Source: DASPLH01 sp035627675
GTDB lineage: Bacteria; Acidobacteriota; Terriglobia; Terriglobales; Acidobacteriaceae
Assembly (NCBI GenBank): GCA_035627675.1
Contig: DASPLH010000173.1
Span: 1 to 57,371, forward strand
Reading direction: 5' to 3'
DNA: 57,371 nucleotides
Shown: positions 16,013 to 24,575 of the stretch, in pieces
Layout of the letters: every line of letters starts with the position of its first letter
Position numbering within the stretch: the first letter of the stretch is position 1
Notes under the pieces: generated by a model
Seen by the model: only the letters and a program-made list of their open reading frames with translations
Database searches by the model: none
Told to the model about the DNA's origin: nothing
Program-made: the position numbers and the translations under genes

Positions 16013-18571
16013 ATGATCTCCGAACAAAACCTGTTGCGGCACATCGAGAACCTGCCTCACCGCTCAGCCGGATACAAGCAGCTCATCCGCGAGTTGAGCC
16101 TGCGCGGCGGAGAACGCCGCGAACTGGAAGACATGCTCGAGGACCTGGTTCGTCGCGGGCGCCTCGTGCTCACCGCGCGCGATCGCTATTCGCTTCCCAC
16201 CGAGGCGGCGAACCGCAACCTGGTCGCCGGACGCCTCAGCATGCACCGCGACGGTTACGGCTTCGTCTCGGCCAACGATCGCGAGACGCGAGAACGGCTG
16301 GCGGGAGACGTGTTCATCCCGCCAGCGGAGATCGAAGAGGCGATGCACGGGGACCAGGTGCTGGTCGAACTCAAGGGGCGTCCGGAGAATGGGCGCGCCG
16401 AGGGACGCATCCTCAGGGTCATGACCCGGGCACATGCCACCGTGGTCGGCACGTTTCACTACGGCCCGCGCCACAATTACGTGCGCCCGATGGATGAGAA
16501 GGTCACGATGGACGTCATCATCCCGCATGGAGCGGAATATCCTGCCGCCGGCGAAGATGAGGACGCGGAGAAGATTCCGGCCCTGCGCGCGCGGCACGAT
16601 CCGCGGATCGCCAAAGACCGCGTCATTGGCAGCGAGGCGAAACGAAGGGAGTGGGACGACCTCGAAGGCATCGTCGTCGATGTCGAGATCACCGACTGGC
16701 CCACCGCGACGCAGAACCCGCGAGGACGCGTCATCGAGATCCTCGGCTACGAAGACGACTTTGGCGTGGACGTCGAGATCGTCATCCGGAAGCATCACCT
16801 GCCGCACCGCTTTCCCGTCACGGTACTGGCCGAGGCCCAGCGGTTCGATCCCGTCATCCCGTCCCGCGAACTGCGCCGCCGCAGGGACTTCCGCGATCTT
16901 CCGATCGTGACCATTGACGGCGAGACGGCGCGCGACTTCGACGACGCTGTCACGGTGGAGCGTCTCGAGAACGGCAATTACGAGCTACAGGTACACATCG
17001 CCGATGTCGCTCATTACGTCCGGCCCGGCAGCGCCATCGATGTCGAAGCGCTCATCCGCGGAACGTCCGTGTACTTCCCGGACCGCGCGATTCCCATGCT
17101 GCCGGTGGAGCTTTCGACCGACATCTGCTCGCTGCGTCCGAAGGTGGACCGCCTGGTGCTGTCGTGCGTGATGGAGATCGATCCCAAGGGCGAGATCGTC
17201 GGGTACGAACTTTGCCCGGGAGTGATTCGCTCCGCCGAACGGATGACGTACACGGACGTCGCCGCGATCCTCGAGGGCGACAAGCATCTGCGGCAGCGAT
17301 ACGCCGAGCTGAACGGCCTCTTCGAGCTCATGCAGGAGCTCGCGCTGATCCTCAACGAGAAGCGGCGCAAGCGCGGGTCCATCGACTTCGACTTGCCGGA
17401 ACCGGTGATCGAGTTCGACGAGCAGGGCCTGATGCAGGGAGTGACGCGGGGAGCGCGCAACATCGCCCATCGCATCATCGAGGAGTTCATGCTGGCGGCC
17501 AACGAGACGGTTGCGACCTACCTCGAGCAAAAGGGCATCGCGTCGATTTACCGCATCCACGAGCCGCCCGATGCCAAGCGCGTGTACGAATTCGAGAACT
17601 TGGCGGCTACCTTCGGGTACTCGCTCGGGGTTGGGGCGCTGCCGGTGGACCGCTTCAAGATGAAAGCCGACCATCGCGCCCGCCGCGGCACCGGACAGCG
17701 CGCGCGCGACGTGGAGACTCCGAAGCAGATCCACATCACGCCGAAGATGTACCAGAAGCTCACGGACAAGCTTGCGGGCAAGCCCGAGGAGCGCATCCTG
17801 AGCTACCTCATGCTGCGTTCGCTCAAGCAGGCCCGGTACTCGGAGCTCAACGACGGGCACTTCGCGCTGGCCGCCACCACCTACACGCACTTCACGTCGC
17901 CCATCCGGCGGTATCCAGACCTGCTCGTGCACCGAATTCTGAAGGGCGTTCTGGGCGAAGATGCCGAGCGGGTCGATGGCGACGTGCTGGTCGGCGTAGG
18001 AGGAAGGGTGGTGCAGGGGCGTCCGGCCACCGAACGCGAGGGCGCGCCGCATTCGGCGCAGAAGGGCTCGCCCTGGGCGCGACCCGCGGGAAAATCCAGG
18101 AGGGGAGCGGACCCGCGCGACGGCGACGGTGCGGCCCGAGCTCCGCTGCCGGGCCCGATTCCCGAGGACGATCTGCGCAACATGGCCGAAGACACCAGCC
18201 AGTCCGAACGACGGGCCGACGAGGCCGAACGCGAGCTGCTCGAGTGGAAGAAGGTCAAGTTCATGCAGGACCGCGTCGGCGAAGATTTCGACGGACTTGT
18301 CGTGAGCGTCACCAAGTTCGGCATGTTCGTGGAACTGACGGAGCTGTTCATCGAGGGACTCGTGCCCTTGCAGACCATGAGCGACGACCGGTACACCTTC
18401 CACGAGAACACCCGCCAGATCATCGGCCAGCGGACAAAGAAGGCGCACTCGATCGGCGACCGCGTCCGGGTGATCGTCGATCGCATCGATCCCGTACAGC
18501 GCAGGATCAACTTTGCCGTGCTGGAAGAGCGTCCGTCACGGGCCGAGCGCAAGCACAAACGGGCGCGCTGA
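16013..18571 (+). CDS. rnr: Ribonuclease R
   Basis: An 852-residue RNase II/R exoribonuclease that degrades structured RNA 3' to 5'. Order: winged-helix N-terminus (ISEQNLLRHIENLPHRSAGYKQLIREL), cold-shock/OB domains (GYGFVSAND...DVFIPP), RNB catalytic domain with the Asp cluster in IVTIDGETARDFDDAV, then the FTSPIRRYPDLLVHR motif and a C-terminal S1 domain (GEDFDGLVVSVTKFGMFVELTELFIEGLVP). About 60 residues of Gly/Arg/Pro-rich sequence interrupt the region between HRILKGVLGEDAE and the SQSERRADEAERELLEWKKVKFM helix, which are nearly adjacent in other RNase R proteins. The basic tail after S1 is short. It is followed by the YggX-like gene after 44 bp. Confidence 0.95.
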   Translation: MISEQNLLRHIENLPHRSAGYKQLIRELSLRGGERRELEDMLEDLVRRGRLVLTARDRYSLPTEAANRNLVAGRLSMHRDGYGFVSANDRETRERLAGDVFIPPAEIEEAMHGDQVLVELKGRPENGRAEGRILRVMTRAHATVVGTFHYGPRHNYVRPMDEKVTMDVIIPHGAEYPAAGEDEDAEKIPALRARHDPRIAKDRVIGSEAKRREWDDLEGIVVDVEITDWPTATQNPRGRVIEILGYEDDFGVDVEIVIRKHHLPHRFPVTVLAEAQRFDPVIPSRELRRRRDFRDLPIVTIDGETARDFDDAVTVERLENGNYELQVHIADVAHYVRPGSAIDVEALIRGTSVYFPDRAIPMLPVELSTDICSLRPKVDRLVLSCVMEIDPKGEIVGYELCPGVIRSAERMTYTDVAAILEGDKHLRQRYAELNGLFELMQELALILNEKRRKRGSIDFDLPEPVIEFDEQGLMQGVTRGARNIAHRIIEEFMLAANETVATYLEQKGIASIYRIHEPPDAKRVYEFENLAATFGYSLGVGALPVDRFKMKADHRARRGTGQRARDVETPKQIHITPKMYQKLTDKLAGKPEERILSYLMLRSLKQARYSELNDGHFALAATTYTHFTSPIRRYPDLLVHRILKGVLGEDAERVDGDVLVGVGGRVVQGRPATEREGAPHSAQKGSPWARPAGKSRRGADPRDGDGAARAPLPGPIPEDDLRNMAEDTSQSERRADEAERELLEWKKVKFMQDRVGEDFDGLVVSVTKFGMFVELTELFIEGLVPLQTMSDDRYTFHENTRQIIGQRTKKAHSIGDRVRVIVDRIDPVQRRINFAVLEERPSRAERKHKRAR

Positions 18572-18615
18572 GGGCGACAGTTCAGCCGGAGCAGAGCGGG
18601 AGATATAATTTGCCT

Positions 18616-18888
18616 ATGGCGAACAAAGTGTTTTGCGTGAAGCTGGGTCGCGAGGCCGAGGGGCTCGAGGAGCCGCCCTTCGACAGCGAACTCGGGCAGA
18701 AGATCTACAAGAACATTTCCAAGGAAGCCTGGAATCAGTGGCAGGATCACATGAAGATGCTGCTCAACGAGTATCGCCTGCAACCCTGGAAGCGCGAACA
18801 TCAGGACTTTATCGTTCAGCAGATGGAGCAGTACTTCTTCGGCGGCGGCGGCGAGAAGCCAAAGGATTACGTTCCGGAGAACAAGTAG
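18616..18888 (+). CDS. Fe(II)-trafficking / oxidative damage protection protein (YggX family)
   Basis: The 90-residue product matches the YggX family: MANKVFCVKLGREAEGLEEPPF with the conserved Cys7, GQKIYKNISKEAWNQWQDHMKMLLNEYRL and the end motif that places the second half in a small helical fold (QMEQYFFG). YggX is thought to protect Fe-S clusters from oxidation and to handle labile iron. Length is normal. It lies in the same direction as rnr, probably as the second gene of that transcript, and is followed by a strong terminator. Confidence 0.92.
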   Translation: MANKVFCVKLGREAEGLEEPPFDSELGQKIYKNISKEAWNQWQDHMKMLLNEYRLQPWKREHQDFIVQQMEQYFFGGGGEKPKDYVPENK

Positions 18889-18935
18889 TCGTAGCGTGTG
18901 GCGCGGCGCCGGTGTGTGGCGCGGGCGTGTGTAGC

Positions 18936-18953
18936 GCGGGCGTACTCGCCCGC
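18936..18953. repeat. Palindromic element GCGGGCG-TACT-CGCCCGC
   Basis: Second copy of the stem found at 5506-5522, here with a 4-base loop and preceded by two partial GTGTGGCGCGG-type copies from about 18895. It fills the gap between yggX and its terminator. Confidence 0.65.
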
Positions 18954-18972
18954 AGGTTTTCGGGCAAAAACT

Positions 18973-18996
18973 AAGGGCGGCCTTTCGGCCGCCCTT
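18973..18996. terminator. Bidirectional terminator between yggX and csp
   Basis: Stem AAGGGCGGCC/GGCCGCCCTT with a TTTC loop, preceded on the plus strand by AAAAACT and placed between two convergent genes. Confidence 0.85.
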
Positions 18997-19017
18997 CCAA
19001 TTCCGCGATGCGCTGAT

Positions 19018-19218
19018 TTACAGCGGCATCACCTGCTCTGCCTGCAAACCCTTCGGTCCCTGCTTAACGACAAACTGAACGGCCTGACCTTCCTTCAAGC
19101 TGCGGAAGCCATTGGCCTGAATGGCGGAGAAATGAACGAAAACGTCTTCGCCACTCTGGCGGCTCAGGAAGCCGTAGCCCTTAGCGTCGTTGAACCACTT
19201 AACGGTACCTTGTTCCAT
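19018..19218 (-). CDS. Cold-shock domain protein (CspA family)
   Basis: A 66-residue single OB-fold protein with RNP1 (KGYGFLSR) and RNP2 (DVFVHFSAI) motifs, starting MEQGTVKWFND. It binds single-stranded RNA/DNA and acts as an RNA chaperone. Its leader of about 200 bp (19219-19419) could carry the usual cold-shock mRNA structure, but I cannot identify it. No paralogue is seen in the window, so the symbol is left empty. Confidence 0.96.
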   Translation of the reverse strand: MEQGTVKWFNDAKGYGFLSRQSGEDVFVHFSAIQANGFRSLKEGQAVQFVVKQGPKGLQAEQVMPL

Positions 19219-19419
19219 GGTGATGCAAATTCCTTTTCTTGAAATCGAAGCAGAGTGAATCGGAAGGGTGACGAGCAGAACGCTTGAGGTCCGTTACCGG
19301 GGCCTCTGGGCGCGGTACTGCTGCGTCCATCCAAACTCAAACGCATATACAGTGTAGCAGAAAAGCACCACTTTCGCAGTGCTACGCCGCACAACCGGAC
19401 TAGGGCGGTTGCCTTAAGC

Positions 19420-20052
19420 GTGACTTTTGTCCGCTCGCAATCGTTCGAAACCGGTAAGAATGGATTCGTGCTACTCAATATCCAATCGACTCAATCCGGC
19501 TCCGCTTCACAGGCGGAAACGACTCCGGAGCAGATGCTGCTTGGGTGCCACGTCCGCATCCGCCACTTCAGCCAGATGGCGACGAAGCTTGCCGATGCCG
19601 CCGGGGCGCCCTCCGACGAGATCGCCCGCGCCGCCGCCGAAATCTACCGCTACTTCACCGTGGCGCTTCCGCTCCACGAGCAGGACGAGAACATCACGCT
19701 TCATCCCCGGCTTCGCCGCGCCGTAGGACTGCCCGCCGAAGACGGAGAACAGGCCGAGACACGGCTCCTCCGCGAACTCGGCGGTCCAGCGGTGGACGCC
19801 ATGGTCGAGCAGCACGAAGCTATCGACCAAGTCGCCGAACGCCTGTTGCCACTCTGGAAGATTCTCAGCATCGACCCAGCTCGTCACGAGGAAGTCGCGC
19901 AAGAGATGCGGCCGCTGGCGGCAGCCTTGGCCCAACTCTTCGATGCCCACCTCAAGCTCGAAGAGGAGACGGTGTTCCCCGCCATGCAGCGCTTCATCGG
20001 TGAAGAAGAGAAAGCAGAGATGCTGGCGGAGATGAAGGGGAGAAGACGCTAG
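19420..20052 (+). CDS. Hemerythrin-like domain protein
   Basis: About 210 residues from a GTG at 19420; a GTG at 19468 is equally possible and would remove 16 residues. The helical bundle has well-placed His/Glu ligands: HVRIRHFSQM, LPLHEQDENITLHPRL, VEQHEAIDQVAERLLP and FDAHLKLEEETVFP, the HxxxE-type spacing of hemerythrin/HHE domains. Such domains bind a di-iron centre and sense or store O2 or NO, or repair Fe-S clusters. No signal peptide, so cytoplasmic. The YggX-like gene lies nearby but is separated from this one by csp. The 3' end runs into a strong palindrome at 20115-20154. Confidence 0.85.
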   Translation: MTFVRSQSFETGKNGFVLLNIQSTQSGSASQAETTPEQMLLGCHVRIRHFSQMATKLADAAGAPSDEIARAAAEIYRYFTVALPLHEQDENITLHPRLRRAVGLPAEDGEQAETRLLRELGGPAVDAMVEQHEAIDQVAERLLPLWKILSIDPARHEEVAQEMRPLAAALAQLFDAHLKLEEETVFPAMQRFIGEEEKAEMLAEMKGRRR

Positions 20053-20114
20053 TTACCAGCTTCCAGCTGCTAGTTACAAGCCCGCCAGCCACCACCGTTC
20101 TGGCGGCGGCGTTC

Positions 20115-20154
20115 GAGTTCTGAGCCCGGCACGTGAGTGCCGGGCTCAGAACTC
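20115..20154. repeat. Long palindrome with GAGCCCGGCAC arms
   Basis: A perfect 18-bp stem with a 4-base GTGA loop between the convergent hemerythrin-like and permease genes. A related element with the same core is at 52905-52936. It could act as a terminator, but the repeated core suggests a dispersed palindrome family. Confidence 0.85.
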
Positions 20155-20216
20155 CATATCGGGTTGGATCCGTCATGTAGATCGGTGCTTGACCGAGGAG
20201 CACCTATCGCCTGGCG

Positions 20217-20246
20217 CCTCAGCACCTCAGCACCTCAGTGCCTGAG
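20217..20246. repeat. Short tandem repeat CTCAGCAC
   Basis: Three near-perfect 8-base units (CTCAGCAC, CTCAGCAC, CTCAGTGC) followed by CTGAG, located 60 bp after the palindrome. A 7-base relative of the same unit occurs at 52975-53006 beside the other palindrome copy. Confidence 0.65.
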
Positions 20247-20251
20247 TATCT

Positions 20252-21529
20252 TCATTCGTACCTCAGCGCCTCGACCGGATCGAGTCTCGCGGCCTTCATC
20301 GCTGGGTAGATTCCGAAGAACAGGCCCACGCTGGTGGCTGCCGCCACCGCCGCCCATAGCGCCCACACCGGTACAGCCGTGGGAATGGCGGGCAGCAGGA
20401 TGTGCGCGAGGCCGATGAGCGAGAGCGAGATCAGCACCCCCATGAGGCCTCCGAGGCCGGTCAGGAGCATGGCTTCGATCATGAACTGGCGGATCACGTC
20501 GGTGCGGCGCGCGCCAATCGCTTTCCGGATGCCGATTTCGTGCGTCCTCTCCGTCACCGACATCAGCATGATGTTCATCACGCCGACGCCGCCGACCATC
20601 AGGCCCACGGATGCGACGGCGATCGTCAGCAGCGCGACCGAGCTCATGATGCTCGTGAACTGATTGGCAATGGCCTCGGCCGAGCTGATGCCGAAGCTGT
20701 CGGGTTTGTGATACGCGTCGCCTCGCGCGCGCCGCAGCACGGCCGTGATTTCATCCGTGGCCTGCGCTTTCTTGCCCGGGTAAACGAGCGCGGAGATGAA
20801 GTGTTCCTTGTCCTGCGGGCGATGTTTGCGGTACGTCCAGTAGGGGACGATCACTTCCTTGTCGGCCGTGTTGTCGCGCAGGAACACGCCTTTGCGCTTT
20901 TCGATCACGCCGATCACTTCGAAGTTCATCCCCGCCACCTGGATGGTCTTGCCGACCGCATCGTGTGCAGGGAAGAGCGTCTCTGCCAGGTCCCAGCCGA
21001 TCACCGCGACCTCGGATCTGTGCTGGTCCTCCGCATCCGTGTAGAAGCGGCCCATGGCCATGCGCGCGTTCTGCACGACCTCATAGGAAGTGGTGGCGCC
21101 TTCGAACTGGATCTCGAAAACTTCCCTGCTGCCGTACTTTGCGGTCGGCAGGAAGGTGGGAGGTCCGGGCTGGAACTCCCATGGCAATACCTCGACGGCA
21201 ACAGTCTTCACCGACGGCGCGTCCTGCTGGATGGCCATCCCCTGCTCAAGCGTGAGCGGCTTGCGCTGGCGTTCCTCGGGCTTTAAGCGTCCGATGCGGA
21301 ATCCCGGCTCGAACTTGAACACGAAGAGCGTGTCGGTGCCGAAGTCCTCGAGGAACGCGCTCATGTCGGCCTTGACGCCGTACATCACCGAGAACACGAG
21401 GATCAGCACCACGACAGCGATCACCACTCCGAGCACCGTCAGCGCCGAGCGCGTTTTGTGGTCGCGCAGGGTTTGAAAGGCCATGCGCGTGTTCTCGCCG
21501 AGATGGAATACGTGCCGCAACGCTCGCAT
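20252..21529 (-). CDS. MacB/FtsX-type ABC transporter permease
   Basis: A 425-residue permease with one N-terminal helix (SALTVLGVVIAVVVLILVFSVMYG), a large periplasmic MacB_PCD domain (about 60-285) and three C-terminal helices. The FtsX coupling segment GIRKAIGARRTDV and the terminal GIYPAMKAARLDPVEALRYE are conserved. Such permeases export peptides, lipids or drugs, or transmit mechanical signals with a separate ATPase. It lies 3 bp after the homologous upstream gene, so the two are one operon and could form a heterodimer. No ATPase or membrane-fusion protein gene is adjacent. Confidence 0.92.
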   Translation of the reverse strand: MRALRHVFHLGENTRMAFQTLRDHKTRSALTVLGVVIAVVVLILVFSVMYGVKADMSAFLEDFGTDTLFVFKFEPGFRIGRLKPEERQRKPLTLEQGMAIQQDAPSVKTVAVEVLPWEFQPGPPTFLPTAKYGSREVFEIQFEGATTSYEVVQNARMAMGRFYTDAEDQHRSEVAVIGWDLAETLFPAHDAVGKTIQVAGMNFEVIGVIEKRKGVFLRDNTADKEVIVPYWTYRKHRPQDKEHFISALVYPGKKAQATDEITAVLRRARGDAYHKPDSFGISSAEAIANQFTSIMSSVALLTIAVASVGLMVGGVGVMNIMLMSVTERTHEIGIRKAIGARRTDVIRQFMIEAMLLTGLGGLMGVLISLSLIGLAHILLPAIPTAVPVWALWAAVAAATSVGLFFGIYPAMKAARLDPVEALRYE

Positions 21530-21532
21530 ACG

Positions 21533-22768
21533 CTATGCCTCGAACCGCAGCGCTTCGATCGGATCCAGCTTCGCGGCCTTTCGTGCAGGGTAAACGCCGA
21601 AGAACAAGCCGACGGCGGTCGAGACCACCAGGGCGACGATCACGGCTGAGATCGGGACGGCCATGGGCAAAGGGGTCGTCGCGTTGAGCACGATGGCCAG
21701 CACCCAGGCGATGGCGATTCCCATGGCGCCGCCGACGGCGCTCATTGTGGCCGATTCCACGAGGAACTGGTTCAGGATGTCGGCCGTGCGCGCGCCGAGC
21801 GATTTGCGGATGCCGATCTCTCGTGTCCGCTCGGTCACCGACGCAAGCATCACGTTCATGATCACCACGCCGCCGATGACGAGGAAGATGGACACGAACC
21901 CGATCATCGCTCCGGCCAGCGTGCCCGTCAGATTGTTCCAGAGCTGCATCAGGGTGTCGGCGCCAAACAGCCCGAAGTTGTCGTCCTCGTTGGGGGCCAG
22001 GTGCCGCCTTGCGCGCATCAGTGCGCGTGCTTCATCCTTCGTCTGCTCCATCAGTTCCGGCCCGCGCGCCTGGATGTTGATGTGCATCCTGTCGTTATTC
22101 AGCCCGTAGGTTTTCAACCAGGTCGCAACGGGGATGTAAACGAAGTTGTCCTGCGGCTGTCCCATGACGGAGCCGATCGGTTTTGCGACTCCGACGATGG
22201 TGAACTCATGTCCGTCAACGAGGATCGTCTTGCCCAACGGGTCGGAGTTCGGAAAAAGGCGCTTCACCACATCCGTGCCGATCATTGCCGTGTTGGCGCG
22301 GTGGTCATTGTCGGCCTCGGAGATGTAGCGTCCGCGCGCTACTTCCTCCACGTCCATCTCGCCGATATTGGCGGTTACGCCACGGATGTTGACGTCTTCG
22401 GCGGTGTCGCGCGGCCCGCGTACCCGTCCATTGGTTCGGCACTCCAGGCCGACGTTTTTCGGAAGCTTGAGCTGATCGCGCAAGGCCTCGAAGTCTTCCC
22501 ACGTGATGCGCCGATTGCGCCGCGAAGCCTTGATGAACTCCTGGCGGCTGTTGATCACGCCGAAGCGTGCGACGAGGAATACGTCCGAACCCATGTTGGC
22601 GACGCGGTCGGCGATATAACGGTTGGTGCCCTCGATCAGCGCGACGACAAGGATCAGCGTTGAGACCGAAAGGATGACGCCGAGCAGCATCAGGAACGAG
22701 CGCAGTTTGTGCGTTCGCATGGTTTCAAAGGCAATGGCGGCGGGTTCACGAATCGAGAGTCGGCGCAT
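21533..22768 (-). CDS. MacB/FtsX-type ABC transporter permease (paralogue)
   Basis: A 411-residue paralogue of the downstream gene, with the same layout: N-terminal helix (SFLMLLGVILSVSTLILVVALI), periplasmic MacB_PCD domain, then three helices. The coupling motif GIRKSLGARTADI and the end FFGVYPARKAAKLDPIEALRFE are intact. It is the first gene of a two-gene operon, and the pair presumably arose by duplication. The matching ATP-binding subunit is elsewhere in the genome or was lost; the substrate is unknown. Confidence 0.92.
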   Translation of the reverse strand: MRRLSIREPAAIAFETMRTHKLRSFLMLLGVILSVSTLILVVALIEGTNRYIADRVANMGSDVFLVARFGVINSRQEFIKASRRNRRITWEDFEALRDQLKLPKNVGLECRTNGRVRGPRDTAEDVNIRGVTANIGEMDVEEVARGRYISEADNDHRANTAMIGTDVVKRLFPNSDPLGKTILVDGHEFTIVGVAKPIGSVMGQPQDNFVYIPVATWLKTYGLNNDRMHINIQARGPELMEQTKDEARALMRARRHLAPNEDDNFGLFGADTLMQLWNNLTGTLAGAMIGFVSIFLVIGGVVIMNVMLASVTERTREIGIRKSLGARTADILNQFLVESATMSAVGGAMGIAIAWVLAIVLNATTPLPMAVPISAVIVALVVSTAVGLFFGVYPARKAAKLDPIEALRFEA

Positions 22769-22839
22769 ACCTGTTCACGAGGTAATACGGGCGGGGCTGC
22801 CAATTCGTTCCATGGAGCAAGAAAAGACCCCGCCCGCGG

Positions 22840-24393
22840 TCACCTGACCCTACAGACGTACACCGCCGCGTTTTGGTAGGGACAATCCTGGAGAGGAACC
22901 ATGTACTCCGGCACGACGCCTGGAACGCCTTCCGGCAGCCTCGGTTTGGCGATCACGACCCAGTCCACTCCAAATTGCTGATTCAAACGGGCGAAGTCCT
23001 CTTTCTGGAACTCCCGCCAGTTCAGGATCGCGTGCACTTCGTCGTGCCATCTGCGGGCGACCGAAGGGAACAGCGATACCACCCCGGCATCCTTGTCCCA
23101 GTCGGCCAGTTGGCTGCGCTCGGCCAGTCCGCGGAAGCCGTGGTAGTCCTCGCCTGGGTGGCTGATGTAGTGCGGGTCGAGCGCGAAGTATGCATCCGTG
23201 GGCGTGTTGCTTCGAACCCAATGGAAAGCTTCAACCCAGGGATTGCCGGTGCGCGCACCCGGCCATTCGATGTGCCGCGAATACTCGAACAGCGAGCGCT
23301 GTGCCGCGAACAGCCCGAGGCACAGTGGGACGAACAACAACATCCAGCGCCAGGCTTTCGCCTTCAGGACGTAGTCAGCGATCAGTCCTCCGGCGGCAAG
23401 CACCAGCACGAGATACACGATGTGGAACGCGCGCATGGGCTGGTAGGGAGTGATGCGTTCCATGGCCGCCGGAATCGTCGCCAGCCCAATGGCGAAGAAG
23501 CCCAGGCCGAACCAGACGGTGCGGCGGCAGAGCGCGGCAAGTGCTTCGAGGTGCTTGCGCTCGGCGATGGAGGCGAGCCACCAGAGGACAACCAGCGGTC
23601 CGGCGATTCCGAGCCACTCGAACCACTCCCACCGGACCAGGTAGTGTTGCGAGCGGGTACGCGCGGCCTCGATCCATTCGGGAGTTCCGGGCTCAAAGAA
23701 TTGCGATAACGGTAGGGCCAGCGCCGCATAAGCGACATTCGCGCTGGTACGGCTGCGTGCCGCAATGAACTCCGAGACGGCAAGAACCGCAACGAAGACG
23801 GCCCCGAAAAACGCCATCATTACGTGGATGAGCGCGGCCGCCGCGATCAGTGCGACCGCGGCGAGCAACTGCTTCGTCCCGGTCCTGGCTCGCGTTCCCG
23901 GCAGCACGATTGCCACGGCAAACAAGACGAAAGCCATGGCCAGCGTTCGTGGGTGAAGGTACTGGTCAACAAGGTACAGTGCCGTTCCGGTCACCGGCAG
24001 GGTCAGCAGCGCGGTGACGAAGGCGACCGATCCCCAGCATGCGCGTTCGGAGGCGAACACCCGGCGGGCAACCGCCAGGCATCCGCCAAGAAAGAGGAAC
24101 ACCGACAGCACGTGCCAGGCGAATACCGTGACGTCCACGGGCGCGTTCAGCAATCGCGCGCTCCCGGCGACGAGCCAGGTGCTCAGGGTCGCTTTCGTCT
24201 GCGGAGCGAAGAATATCGAGTCTTTTGGATACAGCTCGTGGTTGAGCGCCTGCTTGATGGCCGGGAGATAGATGGCCTGATCTTCGATTCCGTAGTGATA
24301 GCCGTGGACGAGCAAGCCGGCCGTGGTCAGCAGCAGCAGGCCGGCCACGGTCATCGCGAACTTCTGCGATCTGGTCTGTGATTCGGAGATCAA
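22840..24393 (-). CDS. Polytopic membrane protein, function unknown
   Basis: About 517 residues with roughly ten predicted membrane helices and a soluble C-terminal part of about 130 residues with mixed alpha/beta character (DPHYISHPGEDYHGFRGLAERSQLADWDKDAG ... VDWVVIAKPRLPEGVPG). The early loop holds Asp/Gln and HPR motifs (VDQYLHPRTLAM), and the general layout (helices then soluble C-terminal domain) resembles GT-C-type glycosyltransferases and DUF6798-like proteins, but no catalytic motif is certain. The frame opens with TTG at 24393; an ATG at 24354 directly before the first helix is an alternative. It is not coupled to the permease genes (71 bp gap). Confidence 0.7.
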   Translation of the reverse strand: MISESQTRSQKFAMTVAGLLLLTTAGLLVHGYHYGIEDQAIYLPAIKQALNHELYPKDSIFFAPQTKATLSTWLVAGSARLLNAPVDVTVFAWHVLSVFLFLGGCLAVARRVFASERACWGSVAFVTALLTLPVTGTALYLVDQYLHPRTLAMAFVLFAVAIVLPGTRARTGTKQLLAAVALIAAAALIHVMMAFFGAVFVAVLAVSEFIAARSRTSANVAYAALALPLSQFFEPGTPEWIEAARTRSQHYLVRWEWFEWLGIAGPLVVLWWLASIAERKHLEALAALCRRTVWFGLGFFAIGLATIPAAMERITPYQPMRAFHIVYLVLVLAAGGLIADYVLKAKAWRWMLLFVPLCLGLFAAQRSLFEYSRHIEWPGARTGNPWVEAFHWVRSNTPTDAYFALDPHYISHPGEDYHGFRGLAERSQLADWDKDAGVVSLFPSVARRWHDEVHAILNWREFQKEDFARLNQQFGVDWVVIAKPRLPEGVPGVVPEYMVPLQDCPYQNAAVYVCRVR

Positions 24394-24575
24394 GTCCTCA
24401 ACCTAGCCGTGGGCGAAGTCTCTGTCAAACAGTTACTTACGGCCATTGCACCGAAGCCTTGACATCGGGGGTTCGCTCGCTTGGGACGGGGTTGACCCTG
24501 TGATAACGTCAGCAAACAGAGCTGCGCAAGGCAAACCGCAGCTGGTTGTGATCGCGCCCGCCGGAGTTTTGTCCC

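Noticed and set aside
16985..18448. Long minus-strand frame inside rnr
   Set aside because: It is the complement of a real coding frame in GC-rich DNA and shows no domain signature.
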